32,094 nt of DNA, taken from Mycobacterium sp. E796 (GTDB taxonomy: Bacteria; Actinomycetota; Actinomycetes; Mycobacteriales; Mycobacteriaceae). The DNA is taken from NCBI RefSeq assembly GCF_001672815.1, contig NZ_LZKK01000048.1, forward strand, positions 1 to 32,094, in the 5' to 3' direction. A program made the translations under genes and the position numbers. The notes beneath the pieces are model-generated. The model did not search any database. It was given only the letters and a program-made list of their open reading frames with translations, and was not told where the DNA came from. Positions 24,644-32,094 of this stretch are shown here, in pieces. Within the stretch, counting starts at the first letter, position 1, and each line of letters begins with the position of its first letter.

Positions 24644-24700
24644 GTCGCGCGCCGGCGACGATGCAGAGCGAAGCGATGAGGAGGAGCGGCGCTCATGTCG
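24633..24700 (-). repeat. MIRU-like interspersed element between rsmD and coaD
   Basis: Two 15-bp direct repeats (24633-24647 and 24686-24700) differ at one base and start exactly 53 bp apart. 53 bp is a common MIRU unit length in mycobacteria. On the minus strand the unit contains GCGCCGCTCCTCCTCATCGC and ends in an ATG-containing repeat, so the coaD start codon is part of the element. Overlapping start codons are a known MIRU property. One full unit plus a partial repeat is present. Confidence 0.75.
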
Positions 24701-24720
24701 ACTGACGGTACACGCCAGGC

Positions 24721-25275
24721 TCACCCGAATTCGGCCAGCTCCAGGCGGGTGTCGCCGTAGACCCGCTCGGGCCACACCGACCAGCCCGCGGGCCACGTCA
24801 GCGCCGCGCCGCCGGCCGCACGCTCGACCGCGGCGACGGTTCCGTCGCGCACCCAGCCGTGCGCGGTCAGCGCGGCCAACACGGCGTTCACCTCCGCGGC
24901 GTCGACGTCGTAGGGCGGGTCGGCCAGGACCAGGTCCACCGGGGACGCGGCCCCGGCCGCCACGACGGCCGCCACCGCGCCGCGGCGCAGGGCCGCACCG
25001 CTCAGCCCCAGCGCGTCGATGTTGCGCGCGATGACCGCCGCCGTGCGCTGGTCGGACTCCACGAAGAGCGCGGAGGCGGCCCCGCGCGACAGGGCCTCTA
25101 GACCCAGCGCGCCCGACCCGGCATACAGGTCCAGCACCGCCAGCCCGGTCAGGTCGCGGCGCGCGGTGACGATGTTGAAGAGCGATTCGCGCACCCGGTC
25201 GGTGGTCGGCCGGGTTCCCCGCGGCGGGACGGCGATGCGCCGGCCCCCGGCGACGCCGCCGATGATCCGGGTCAC
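24721..25275 (-). CDS. rsmD: 16S rRNA (guanine(966)-N(2))-methyltransferase
   Basis: 184-aa SAM-dependent Rossmann-fold methyltransferase. The start [18 protein letters not shown] and segment [15 protein letters not shown] are characteristic of RsmD. The SAM loop is [19 protein letters not shown], and the catalytic N6/N2-methyltransferase motif DPPY is near residue 118. It acts on the small-subunit rRNA. It lies 4 bp after the VKOR gene. In M. tuberculosis (Rv2966c) pyruvate carboxylase pca intervenes; here it does not. Confidence 0.95.
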   Translation of the reverse strand: MTRIIGGVAGGRRIAVPPRGTRPTTDRVRESLFNIVTARRDLTGLAVLDLYAGSGALGLEALSRGAASALFVESDQRTAAVIARNIDALGLSGAALRRGAVAAVVAAGAASPVDLVLADPPYDVDAAEVNAVLAALTAHGWVRDGTVAAVERAAGGAALTWPAGWSVWPERVYGDTRLELAEFG

Positions 25276-25279
25276 GCGG

Positions 25280-25915
25280 TCACAACAACGTCGACCAGTA
25301 GTCCCAGAACCGCACCATGATCAGCAGAAACACCGCCGTGAACCACAGCGCGGCGATCGACCACCGCCATTGGTAGAGCACCCGCAGCCCACCGGTCTGC
25401 AGCGCCGGACGAAACGCGATCGACGCGCTCACCACCAGCAGCGCGATAGTGACCACCCAGACCACCATGCAGTACGGGCACAACGCCCCGATGCGATACA
25501 GGCTCTGGAAGATCAGCCAGTGCACGAACACCGAACCGAGCAGCACCCCGACCGTCAGCCCGATCCAATACCATTGCGGCAGAGGAACTTTCGCGACGGC
25601 AAGGACGCCGGTGACGATCACCACCGTGAAACCCACCAGCCCGAGCAGCGGGTTGGGAAACCCCAGCACCGACGCCTGCGGCGTCACCATCACCGACCCG
25701 CACGACACGATCGGGTTGATGTTGCACGTCGGCACGTAGGACGGGTTGAGCAGCAGCTGGATCTTCTCCACCGTCAGGGTCATCGACGCGGCCAGGCCGA
25801 TCACCCCGCCGATGAGCACCCACCACGCGCTGGGCGCGGGCACCCGGCTCGGCGAATCCGGCCCCGTCTCGCCGCCGTCCTCGGAGGCGTGCGCGGACAC
25901 CGGGGCGGTCGTCAC
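25280..25915 (-). CDS. Vitamin K epoxide reductase (VKOR) family membrane protein
   Basis: 211-aa polytopic membrane protein with about five hydrophobic segments. It reoxidises a DsbA-like thiol oxidase using quinone and takes the place of DsbB in actinobacteria. The two cysteine pairs are present: Cys64/Cys72 in CNINPIVSC on the extracytoplasmic loop and the CxxC Cys146/Cys149 in CPYC. The N-terminal 28 residues are polar and cytoplasmic. It overlaps the upstream DsbA-like gene by 4 bases, so donor and partner are made together. It corresponds to Rv2968c. Confidence 0.94.
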   Translation of the reverse strand: MTTAPVSAHASEDGGETGPDSPSRVPAPSAWWVLIGGVIGLAASMTLTVEKIQLLLNPSYVPTCNINPIVSCGSVMVTPQASVLGFPNPLLGLVGFTVVIVTGVLAVAKVPLPQWYWIGLTVGVLLGSVFVHWLIFQSLYRIGALCPYCMVVWVVTIALLVVSASIAFRPALQTGGLRVLYQWRWSIAALWFTAVFLLIMVRFWDYWSTLL

Positions 25916-26670
25916 GCCGCGGGAGCGACGGCGGTGTCCAGGCCCGGCACGTCGCCGACTATCGACTTGATCTTGCCGACCAGTGCGTCGGGCGTCGACG
26001 GCTCGTAATCATTGCCGTTGATCTTGATGGTCGGGGTGGCGTTGATCTTGGCGGCCGCCGCCTCGCCGGTGACCTTGGAAAGGTACTTGCCGCTGTTGAT
26101 GCAGTCGGGGACCTTGCCGGCGGCACCGGCTTCGCGGGCGAGTTCGATGAGCCGCGCGTTGTCGGGGAAGCTGGTGCCGCGCTCGTTGGGCTGGATGTCG
26201 GCGCTGTACAGCGCGGCATGGAAACGGCGGAACGCGTCGATGGATTCGTCGGCGACGCACATGGCCGCCGCGCCCGCCCGCGACGAATAGTTCTGGTTCC
26301 GCTGGCTGTCGAGGATCGCCACCATGGAGTAATCGGCGGCGATGGCGCCGACGTCGATCAGCCTGGAAACGGTCGGTCCGAACGTGCGCTCGAAATTACC
26401 GCACGCGGGACACAGGAAGTCTTCGTAGAACGTCACCACGGCCTTCGGGTTGCTGGTCCCCGGCTGAGTGACCAGCTTGCTCGACGTCACCCGCACCGTG
26501 TCGCCCTCGCCGGTGGCGCCGGGCTTCTTCTTGTGGCTGACGGCCCAGTAGACGACGCCGACCAGCAGGAGTACGACGATCGCGGTGCCCGCGACCTGGA
26601 GGAGCCGTCCGGATTTCCCGGTGCCGGACTTCAGGTCGTAGCGCGGGGGGCGTTTGGGTTTGTCGGCCAC
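25912..26670 (-). CDS. Membrane-anchored DsbA-like thiol oxidoreductase (Rv2969c-like)
   Basis: 252-aa protein with a basic N-terminus, one membrane anchor at about 23-45, and an extracytoplasmic thioredoxin-fold domain. The active site CPAC is at 87-90 (FYEDFLCPACGNFE) and the cis-proline loop is ATPTIKING near 220. Two further cysteines (in AMCVADES and PDCINSG) may form a structural disulfide. It introduces disulfides into exported proteins and passes electrons to VKOR, whose gene overlaps its 3' end by 4 bp. The cysteine-containing exported HNH protein further right is a plausible client, by inference only. Confidence 0.94.
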   Translation of the reverse strand: MADKPKRPPRYDLKSGTGKSGRLLQVAGTAIVVLLLVGVVYWAVSHKKKPGATGEGDTVRVTSSKLVTQPGTSNPKAVVTFYEDFLCPACGNFERTFGPTVSRLIDVGAIAADYSMVAILDSQRNQNYSSRAGAAAMCVADESIDAFRRFHAALYSADIQPNERGTSFPDNARLIELAREAGAAGKVPDCINSGKYLSKVTGEAAAAKINATPTIKINGNDYEPSTPDALVGKIKSIVGDVPGLDTAVAPAA

Positions 26671-26707
26671 GGGTTCGCTGATCCTTTGTCACGGTGATGC
26701 ACGCTTG

Positions 26708-26719
26708 AGAGGCGCCTCT
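26708..26719. promoter_or_regulatory. 12-bp palindrome upstream of the DsbA-VKOR pair
   Basis: AGAGGCGCCTCT, perfectly self-complementary, 38 bp before the DsbA-like start in the 75-bp gap behind lipN. It may be an operator or chance; no promoter hexamers are evident. Confidence 0.25.
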
Positions 26720-26745
26720 AGCGTACCGGCGTGACACCCGATGAC

Positions 26746-27858
26746 TCAGGCGCGGCTCAGATGGGCACGCAACGCCGAAATCAGTTCGCTGGTCCCGACG
26801 GCGCTGTCGCCGCCCAGCTGGAACAGGTTCGCGAAGCCGTGGGTCAGCGAGCCCATGTAGCGCAGGTCCACCGCGGTCCCGGCGGCCCGCAGGGCCGCGG
26901 CGTAGGCCTCGCCCTCGTCGCGCAGCGGGTCGAAGCCGGCGACGGCGATCAGCGCGGGCGCCAGGCCCGACAGCGACTCGGCCCGCAGGGGCGACAGCCG
27001 CGGATCCGCCGGGTCGATCCCCGAACCCCGCAGGTACTGCGCCTGGAACCAGTCCATGTCGCGGCGGGTCAGCAGGAAGCCGCGGGCGAACAAGCCCATG
27101 GACCGGGTTTGCGCCGTGAAGTCGGTCCGCGGGTAGATCAGCCACTGCAGCACGGGGGCTGGGCCGCCCTCGTTTCGCGCCAGCTGGGCGACGACGGCGG
27201 CCAGGTTGCCGCCGGCGCTGTCGCCGCCGACCGCGACGCGCCCGGGGGCCGCGCCGATTTCGGCGGCGTGCTCGTGCGCCCATTTGAAGGCCGCGTACGC
27301 GTCCTCGATCGCGGCCGGCGCGGGGTGCTCGGGAGCCAGCCGGTAGTCGACCGACAGCACGTGGATGCCGGCGTCCCGGCACGTCAGCCGGCACAGTGGG
27401 TCGTAGGTGTCCAGGTCGCCGATCACCCATCCCCCGCCGTGGTAGAAGACGAGCAGGGGCGCATCCGTCCCGTCGGCGGGGCGGTAGTGGCGCGCGCGGA
27501 TCTCGCCGGCCGGTCCGGGCAGCGAGATCTCGTCCACCTCGACGTGAACCTGCGGCCCGGGCAGGGCCGCCGTCGTCTCGCGCAGCTGGGCGCGGGATGC
27601 GGCCGCGTCGTCGTCGACCACCAGCCCGTCGATGCCGACGGCGTGCAACCCGGACAGCATCAGCTGCAGCGTCGGGTCCAGCGTGTTGCCGTCGATGATC
27701 ACCGAGCGGCCGCCGAACAGCGCCCGCTTGGCCGGGGTCGGGATCCAGGGAATGACCTTGACGCCGATCGTGGAGACGGCGCCCTGCACGCGGCTCGTCC
27801 ACCGCATCGATGCGCGTTTGGCTCCGAGGTCGAGGTCCACCGCGAGACTCTTGGCCAT
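26746..27858 (-). CDS. lipN: Hormone-sensitive-lipase-type esterase LipN
   Basis: 370-aa alpha/beta-hydrolase of the HSL (family IV) lipases. The oxyanion motif HGGGW is at 140-144, the nucleophile Ser214 in GDSAGG, Asp310 in GFDPLRDEG and His340 in LTHGF. The first 100 residues (TLQLMLSGLHAVGIDGLV) form the lid region shared with other mycobacterial Lip proteins. The start is the ATG at 27858, with AGGAGAAAG just upstream, although the frame is open to 28272. It is Rv2970c in M. tuberculosis, hydrolysing short-chain esters. It is transcribed away from the aldo/keto reductase gene; the gap between them contains a reductase relic. Confidence 0.94.
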   Translation of the reverse strand: MAKSLAVDLDLGAKRASMRWTSRVQGAVSTIGVKVIPWIPTPAKRALFGGRSVIIDGNTLDPTLQLMLSGLHAVGIDGLVVDDDAAASRAQLRETTAALPGPQVHVEVDEISLPGPAGEIRARHYRPADGTDAPLLVFYHGGGWVIGDLDTYDPLCRLTCRDAGIHVLSVDYRLAPEHPAPAAIEDAYAAFKWAHEHAAEIGAAPGRVAVGGDSAGGNLAAVVAQLARNEGGPAPVLQWLIYPRTDFTAQTRSMGLFARGFLLTRRDMDWFQAQYLRGSGIDPADPRLSPLRAESLSGLAPALIAVAGFDPLRDEGEAYAAALRAAGTAVDLRYMGSLTHGFANLFQLGGDSAVGTSELISALRAHLSRA

Positions 27859-28006
27859 GACTTTCTCCTGCTCCCCTCGCCACGCCGGACGACGGTTGTC
27901 CGATACCCGTCTATACCCGGCGCGCCGTGCGACCAACTCTACGGGCGTCGGCGAGACGAGCGGGGAACAGGGCATGCCCGCGCGGGCGTCGCTCACGTCG
28001 CTTTTG

Positions 28007-28111
28007 CGGCTGGGTAATATCGTGATCCCCAAGTCGGTGAACCCAAACGGATTGTGAGAGATTTCGGCGGCGGATCCGAATCCACGGACCATCAATTTCA
28101 CAGGTAGGTGA
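28007..28111 (+). pseudogene. C-terminal relic of a second aldo/keto reductase gene
   Basis: The frame reads RLGNIVIPKSVNPNGL, a stop (28055-28057), then EISAADPNPRTINFTGR and a stop (28109-28111). The first part is the NADPH-binding signature near the C-terminus of aldo/keto reductases (GNIVIPKSVNP). The second resembles their last residues (DP-P-TFNF). About 30-35 residues normally separate these, so an internal deletion plus loss of everything 5' is inferred. The final stop abuts the ATG of the intact reductase, consistent with an ancestral tandem pair such as I recall in M. smegmatis. Confidence 0.75.
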
Positions 28112-28963
28112 ATGACGTTGACTCGGGAGTCGGGCGCCGCCATACCGTCGATAGCTCTCAATGACGAAAACACCATCCCGGTGCTCGGCCTCGGCGTCGC
28201 CGAGTTGTCGGAGGACGAGACCGAGCGCGCGGTGTCGGCCGCGCTGGAATTCGGGTGCCGGCTCATCGACACGGCCGCCGCCTACGGCAATGAAGCCGCC
28301 GTGGGCCGCGCGATCGCGGCCTCCGGGATTCCGCGCGCGGAGTTGTTCGTCACCACCAAGTTGGCCACCCCGGACCAAGGTTTCAGTAAGGCCCCGAAGG
28401 CCTGCAGCGCCAGCCTGGAGCGTCTCGGCCTGGAGTACGTCGACCTCTACCTGATTCACTGGCCGGCCGCGGCGCTGGGCCAATATGTCGACGCCTTCGG
28501 CGGCATGATCCAGTCCCGCGGGGATGGCCACGCCCGCTCGATCGGCGTCTCCAACTTCACCGAGGACCACCTCTCCACGGTGATCGACCTGACCTTCGTC
28601 ACCCCGGCGGTCAACCAGATCGAGTTGCACCCGCTGCTCAACCAGGACGGGATGCGCAAGGCCAACGCGCAGCACAACGTCGTCACCCAGTCGTACACGC
28701 CGCTCGCGCTGGGCAAGCTGATCGACAACCCGACGGTGACCTCGGTGGCCGCCGAGTACGGCAAGACGCCGGCTCAGGTGTTGCTCCGGTGGAACGTGCA
28801 ACTCGGCAATTCGGTGATTTTCCGCTCGAGCAACCCCGAGCGCATCGCCAGCAATTTGGACATCTTCGATTTCGAATTGGCGGGCGAACACATGGATACG
28901 ATCAACGGCCTCAACGACGGCACCCGGCTGCGCCCCGACCCGGACACCTACGACGGCTCGTAA
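28112..28963 (+). CDS. Aldo/keto reductase (Rv2971 homologue, AKR5 type)
   Basis: 283-aa NADPH-dependent (alpha/beta)8-barrel reductase. The catalytic tetrad is Asp53, Tyr58, Lys83 and His116 ([20 protein letters not shown]). The SNFTEDHL and [11 protein letters not shown] segments are in place. The coenzyme-phosphate motif, usually IPKSVNPxRI, reads [10 protein letters not shown] here: Arg replaces Lys and the Pro is lost. Mycobacterial relatives reduce dicarbonyls and are linked to isoniazid response. The ATG at 28112 follows GGTAGGTGA and directly abuts the stop of the upstream relic. It converges with the HNH-protein gene (9 bp between stops). Confidence 0.93.
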   Translation: MTLTRESGAAIPSIALNDENTIPVLGLGVAELSEDETERAVSAALEFGCRLIDTAAAYGNEAAVGRAIAASGIPRAELFVTTKLATPDQGFSKAPKACSASLERLGLEYVDLYLIHWPAAALGQYVDAFGGMIQSRGDGHARSIGVSNFTEDHLSTVIDLTFVTPAVNQIELHPLLNQDGMRKANAQHNVVTQSYTPLALGKLIDNPTVTSVAAEYGKTPAQVLLRWNVQLGNSVIFRSSNPERIASNLDIFDFELAGEHMDTINGLNDGTRLRPDPDTYDGS

Positions 28964-28972
28964 CCGGCCGGG

Positions 28973-29683
28973 CTACCCCGCCGGGCAGGTGGCCGCGGCC
29001 TGCCGCAACACCCCCGCCGACGGCTGGTCGACCGGCAACTGGTAGCCGCGCAGCACCGCGATGAACTGCATCGCGTACTGGCACGCGAACGCGGCGTTCG
29101 GCGGCATCCACAGTGCCGGCGGCGAATCGCCCTTGTCCTGGTTGGCCTGCCCCTCGACGGCCAGCAGGTTGGCCGGATCGTTCGCGAAGCGCAGCCGCTC
29201 GGGAAGCGGCCAGCCGTACGCCCCCATGTCCCAGGCGTAGGCCAGCGGGACGATGTGGTCGATCTGCACCGCCTCGCCGACCTTGGCGCCGCGCTGAAAT
29301 ATCACGGTGGTGTTGGTGTACGGGTCGTGCAGGGTTCCGGTGGCCACCGCGTTCGGGCACCGCTTGATCGAGACGTAGGTCTTGTCGACTAGGTCGCGGT
29401 CGAGGATGTCGTCGCGGGTGTCACACCCGTTGTGCCCGAGCGGGGCGTCGTTGTTGTCGTCCCAGGCGTCGCCGAACGCCGCGCGGCGGTAGTCATAGCG
29501 GTGGGCCCGCTCCGGCAGCACCGCGACGCCCGCGAGCACATCGGTGCCGGGTTGCACCGTGGGGACGTCGGCGCGGGCGGCGACCTCCGCGTGCCTGGCC
29601 GAGAGCGATCCCAGCGTCTGGTAGGCGACCAGCACCGCGAGCACCGCGGCGGCCGACAACCACAGCAGCAGCTTCCGGTTCAC
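28973..29683 (-). CDS. Exported HNH/DUF1524-type nuclease-like protein (Rv2972c-like)
   Basis: 236-aa protein with an N-terminal signal or anchor (about 4-24, LLLWLSAAAVLAVLVAYQTL). The C-terminal domain has the HNH signature of the DUF1524/GmrSD group: IDHIVPLAYAWDMGA (Asp142, His143) followed by NDPANLLAVEGQANQDKGD. Four cysteines (87, 109, 201, 233) could form two disulfides, fitting secretion. The start is the GTG at 29683, overlapping the recG stop by 4 bases (GTGA). A nuclease function is inferred from the motif only; target and role are unknown. Confidence 0.85.
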   Translation of the reverse strand: MNRKLLLWLSAAAVLAVLVAYQTLGSLSARHAEVAARADVPTVQPGTDVLAGVAVLPERAHRYDYRRAAFGDAWDDNNDAPLGHNGCDTRDDILDRDLVDKTYVSIKRCPNAVATGTLHDPYTNTTVIFQRGAKVGEAVQIDHIVPLAYAWDMGAYGWPLPERLRFANDPANLLAVEGQANQDKGDSPPALWMPPNAAFACQYAMQFIAVLRGYQLPVDQPSAGVLRQAAATCPAG

Positions 29684-31911
29684 GCTTTGTCCAGGTATTC
29701 GATCCGGTCGGTGTCGGTGAAACGCGCCGCCAGCAAGGCCAAGTCGGCGTTCGACGGGTCCCGCTCGTACGCCTGGACCGCGAAGTCGCGGCCGGCCTCG
29801 ATGTACGTTCCGTGGTCGGCCAGCGACAGTAATCGCAACGTCACGGCCCTGCCGGATTGGTTGCGGCCCAGCACATCTCCCTCGCGGCGTTCCTTGAGGT
29901 CCAGGTCGGCGAGGGCGAAGCCGTCCATGGTCTCGGCCACGGCACGCAGCCGTCGACCGGCCTGCGAATCCGGCGGGACCCAGCTGGCCAGCAGGCACAG
30001 GCTCGGATGCTCGCCCCGCCCGATGCGGCCGCGCAGCTGATGCAGCTGGCTGATGCCGAACCGGTCGGCGTCCATCACCAGCATGATCGTGGCGTTGGGG
30101 ACGTCGACTCCGACCTCAATGACGGTGGTGCACACCAGGACGTCGACCTCACCGGCGCGGAAGGCGGCCATCGCCGCGTCCTTCTCGTCGGCCGACAACC
30201 GGCCGTGCATCAGGGCCAGCCGCAGGTCCGCCAGCTCACGGGAGCGCAATCGGTCGAACAGTCCCACCGCGGTCGCCGACGGACGGCGGCCTTCCTCCTT
30301 GTCCTTCTTTTCCTTCTCCGGGTCGTCGGTCTCGTCGATTCGCGGCGCCACCACATAGACCTGGCGGCCCGCGGAGACCTCCTCGATGATGCGATGCCAG
30401 GCACGCTCGAGCCAGGTGGGCTTGTCGCCGATGAAGATGACGTTGGTGGCGATCGGCCGGCGCCCGCGCGGGAGCTCGCGCAGCGTCGAGGTCTCCAGGT
30501 CGCCGTACACCGTGAGCGCGACGGTCCGCGGTATCGGCGTCGCGGTCATCACCAGCAGGTGCGGGGTGATGCCCGCGGGAGCCTTGGCGCGCAACTGATC
30601 CCGCTGCTCGACACCGAACCGGTGCTGCTCGTCGACCACCACCATGCCCAGGTTGTGGAAGTTCACCGCGTCCTGCAGCAGCGCGTGGGTGCCGACGACG
30701 ATGCCGACCTGGCCGCTCGCGACCTCGTCGCGGACCTGCTTCTTCTGCGCCGCCGTCATCGAGCCGGTCAGCAGCGCCACCCGCGTCGCGTTGTCCGCCC
30801 CGCCCAGCTGGCCCGCCATCGCCAACTCGCCGAGGACATCGCGGATCGACCGGAGATGTTGCGCGGCAAGGACTTCCGTGGGTGCCAGCAGCGCGCACTG
30901 GTAGCCCGCGTCGACCATCTGCAGCATCGCCAGGACCGACACGATCGTCTTGCCCGAGCCGACCTCGCCCTGCAGCAGCCGGTTCATCGGGCGGGTCGCC
31001 GCCAGCCCGTCGGACAGCACGGCGAGCACCTCGCGCTGCCCCGCCGTCAGCTCGAAGGGCAACCGCCGCAACAACTCCGCGGCCAGGCCGTCGTCGCGTC
31101 GCGGTGCCGGGGGGCCCGATTGCGACAGCTCGCCGTGCCGGCGGCCGACCAGCGCCCACTGCAGGCCGACGGCCTCGTCGAAGGTCAATCGCTCACGCGC
31201 CCTTTGTCGTTCGCGCTCGTCCTCGGAGAGGTGAATCGCGCGCAGTGCCTCGTCCTCGGAGATCAAACCGAGTTGATCTCGCAGGTCTTGGGGCAGCGGA
31301 TCGGGCACCGGGTCGAGGACGTCGAGCACCTGCCGCACGCAGCCGAAGATGTCCCAGCTCTGCATTTTCGTGCTGGCCGGATAGATCGGGAAGAACCGGC
31401 CCTCGTACGCCGACGTCACCTCTTCGCTGCTGACAGCCTGCGAGGCGACGGCGATCTTCTTCAGCGAACGGGTTCCGTAACTGCCTCCCCCCGGCGACTC
31501 GATGATGAGAAACGCCGGATGGGTCAGCTGCATCGCGCCCCTGAAATAGCCGATCTCCCCCGACAGCATCACTTTCGCGTCTTTGACGAGGTCCTTCTTG
31601 AGGTAGTTGGCGTTGAAGAACGTGGCGGTCACTTTGCCGCGACCGGATCCGACAGTGATGCGGTGACACATCCGGCTGGGCGTCTTCTTCATCGGAAACG
31701 TTTCGGTAGCGGTGATCGTGTCGACGATCGTGATGTGCTGCCCCTCTTCCGGCCGCTCGTCGCCGGCACCCCACCGGGCCGCGCCCTCGGTGTAGCTGCG
31801 CGGGTAGTGGCGCAGCAGGTCGTCGACGGTCCTGATGCCGAATTCCTGATCCAGCAGTTCCGCGGCCTTGGCGCCCACGGTGAAGGTCAGCCGATCCGAC
31901 AGCGACGCCAC
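29680..31911 (-). CDS. recG: ATP-dependent DNA helicase RecG
   Basis: 743-aa branch-migrating helicase that remodels stalled forks and Holliday junctions. The N-terminal wedge/OB-fold region (about 50-200) is followed by the helicase domains: Walker A GEVGSGKT, motif II as DEQHRFG, motif III TATPIPRT, motif VI QLRGRIGRG. The TRG motif region near DLKERREGDVLGRNQSG is intact. An acidic/basic insertion, DPEKEKKDKEEGRRPSA, lies between the helicase lobes. The start is the GTG at 31911 (MASLSDRLTFTVG), right after the preceding gene's stop. Its first 38 bases recur inverted at the end of the window (32057-32094). Confidence 0.96.
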   Translation of the reverse strand: MASLSDRLTFTVGAKAAELLDQEFGIRTVDDLLRHYPRSYTEGAARWGAGDERPEEGQHITIVDTITATETFPMKKTPSRMCHRITVGSGRGKVTATFFNANYLKKDLVKDAKVMLSGEIGYFRGAMQLTHPAFLIIESPGGGSYGTRSLKKIAVASQAVSSEEVTSAYEGRFFPIYPASTKMQSWDIFGCVRQVLDVLDPVPDPLPQDLRDQLGLISEDEALRAIHLSEDERERQRARERLTFDEAVGLQWALVGRRHGELSQSGPPAPRRDDGLAAELLRRLPFELTAGQREVLAVLSDGLAATRPMNRLLQGEVGSGKTIVSVLAMLQMVDAGYQCALLAPTEVLAAQHLRSIRDVLGELAMAGQLGGADNATRVALLTGSMTAAQKKQVRDEVASGQVGIVVGTHALLQDAVNFHNLGMVVVDEQHRFGVEQRDQLRAKAPAGITPHLLVMTATPIPRTVALTVYGDLETSTLRELPRGRRPIATNVIFIGDKPTWLERAWHRIIEEVSAGRQVYVVAPRIDETDDPEKEKKDKEEGRRPSATAVGLFDRLRSRELADLRLALMHGRLSADEKDAAMAAFRAGEVDVLVCTTVIEVGVDVPNATIMLVMDADRFGISQLHQLRGRIGRGEHPSLCLLASWVPPDSQAGRRLRAVAETMDGFALADLDLKERREGDVLGRNQSGRAVTLRLLSLADHGTYIEAGRDFAVQAYERDPSNADLALLAARFTDTDRIEYLDKA

Positions 31912-32094
31912 GGCTACTCGACCCCGATCAGCAGGACGTCGCCGCGGTGGGTGACGTCCTGCAGGACCACGTGCACGACCACCATCCGGGGACCGAGCTG
32001 ATGACCTACCGCACCGGCCACCGCGGCGACGTCCTGCTGATCGGGGTCGAGTAGCCGTGGCGTCGCTGTCGGATCGGCTGACCTTCACCGTGGG
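31874..32094. repeat. Fold-back: 77-bp perfect inverted repeat at the end of the window (probable assembly artefact)
   Basis: Arms 31874-31950 and 32018-32094 are perfect reverse complements over exactly 77 bp, with a 67-bp unique loop. Pairing fails at the next inner base pair (31951/32017), and the outer end is the last base of the window. The arms contain the recG start and the end of the gene before it. 77 is a standard de Bruijn k-mer size, so a contig-end hairpin from assembly or a chimeric read is the best explanation. Confidence 0.9.
31951..32054 (+). CDS. C-terminal fragment of a DAK/FakA-like (Rv2974c-like) protein, in the fold-back
   Basis: The plus strand reads DHHPGTELMTYRTGHRGDVL and then LIGVE before a stop at 32052-32054. 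This resembles the C-terminus of fatty-acid-kinase A/DhaL-type proteins, one of which precedes recG in M. tuberculosis. Two bases after the stop, the recG start recurs in the same direction. So the natural neighbours are this gene and recG on one strand, and the window shows the fragment in flipped orientation relative to the recG body. The last 37 bp (32018-32054) are also present at 31914-31950 on the minus strand. Confidence 0.45.

Noticed and set aside
31874..32094. A giant regulatory hairpin or attenuator before recG
   Set aside because: The arm length is exactly 77 bp, it ends at the last base, and both arms contain the same coding boundary in opposite directions. An artefact is simpler.

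Overview
The window is high-GC actinobacterial DNA, almost certainly from a non-tuberculous Mycobacterium. Its two flanks follow the gene order I recall for M. tuberculosis. The left flank is smc - acyP - osmC-like - mutM - rnc - DUF177 - sepIVA (Rv2922c to Rv2927c). The right flank is coaD - rsmD - VKOR - DsbA-like - lipN - aldo/keto reductase - exported HNH protein - recG (Rv2965c to Rv2973c). The near-identity of the SepIVA homologue to Rv2927c and a RicR-type copper operator before an Rv2963-like permease support the genus. The species cannot be read from the sequence.

Left flank (1-7170): the N-terminal two thirds of smc, then a compact minus-strand row of housekeeping genes. It is interrupted by one plus-strand PIG-L-type deacetylase gene between osmC and mutM. 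Arrays of GTCACA/GTAACA-like hexamers in 9-bp phase lie in front of smc and sepIVA and look like MtrA sites.

Centre (7450-24038): in M. tuberculosis this interval holds the large DIM/PGL (pps, mas) locus. Here it holds a copper-type permease with a textbook operator-promoter, then three large minus-strand genes forming a complete iterative polyunsaturated-fatty-acid (PUFA) synthase. In transcription order these are a PfaD-type enoyl reductase (559 aa), a KS-AT-ACP-ACP-KR-DH protein (2059 aa), and a KS-CLF-(four FabA-like folds)-(PKS-type DH)-(phosphopantetheinyl-transferase-like remnant)-(PlsC-like acyltransferase) protein (2390 aa). The last two genes overlap by one base. Order and architecture resemble the pfa1-pfa2-pfa3 clusters of terrestrial myxobacteria rather than the marine pfaABCDE type. 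The fused acyltransferase suggests the product is passed directly to a glycerolipid-type acceptor. This is the exciting system of the window; I know of no characterised mycobacterial product for it.

Right flank (24161-31911): coaD is preceded by a 53-bp-period MIRU-like element. rsmD, a VKOR-type quinone-linked oxidoreductase and its DsbA-like partner follow in a tight run. pca, which lies between rsmD and VKOR in M. tuberculosis, is absent. A relic of a second aldo/keto reductase gene sits directly before the intact one. The last 221 bases are a fold-back whose arms are exactly 77 bp and end at the final base, which looks like an assembly artefact at a contig end rather than biology.
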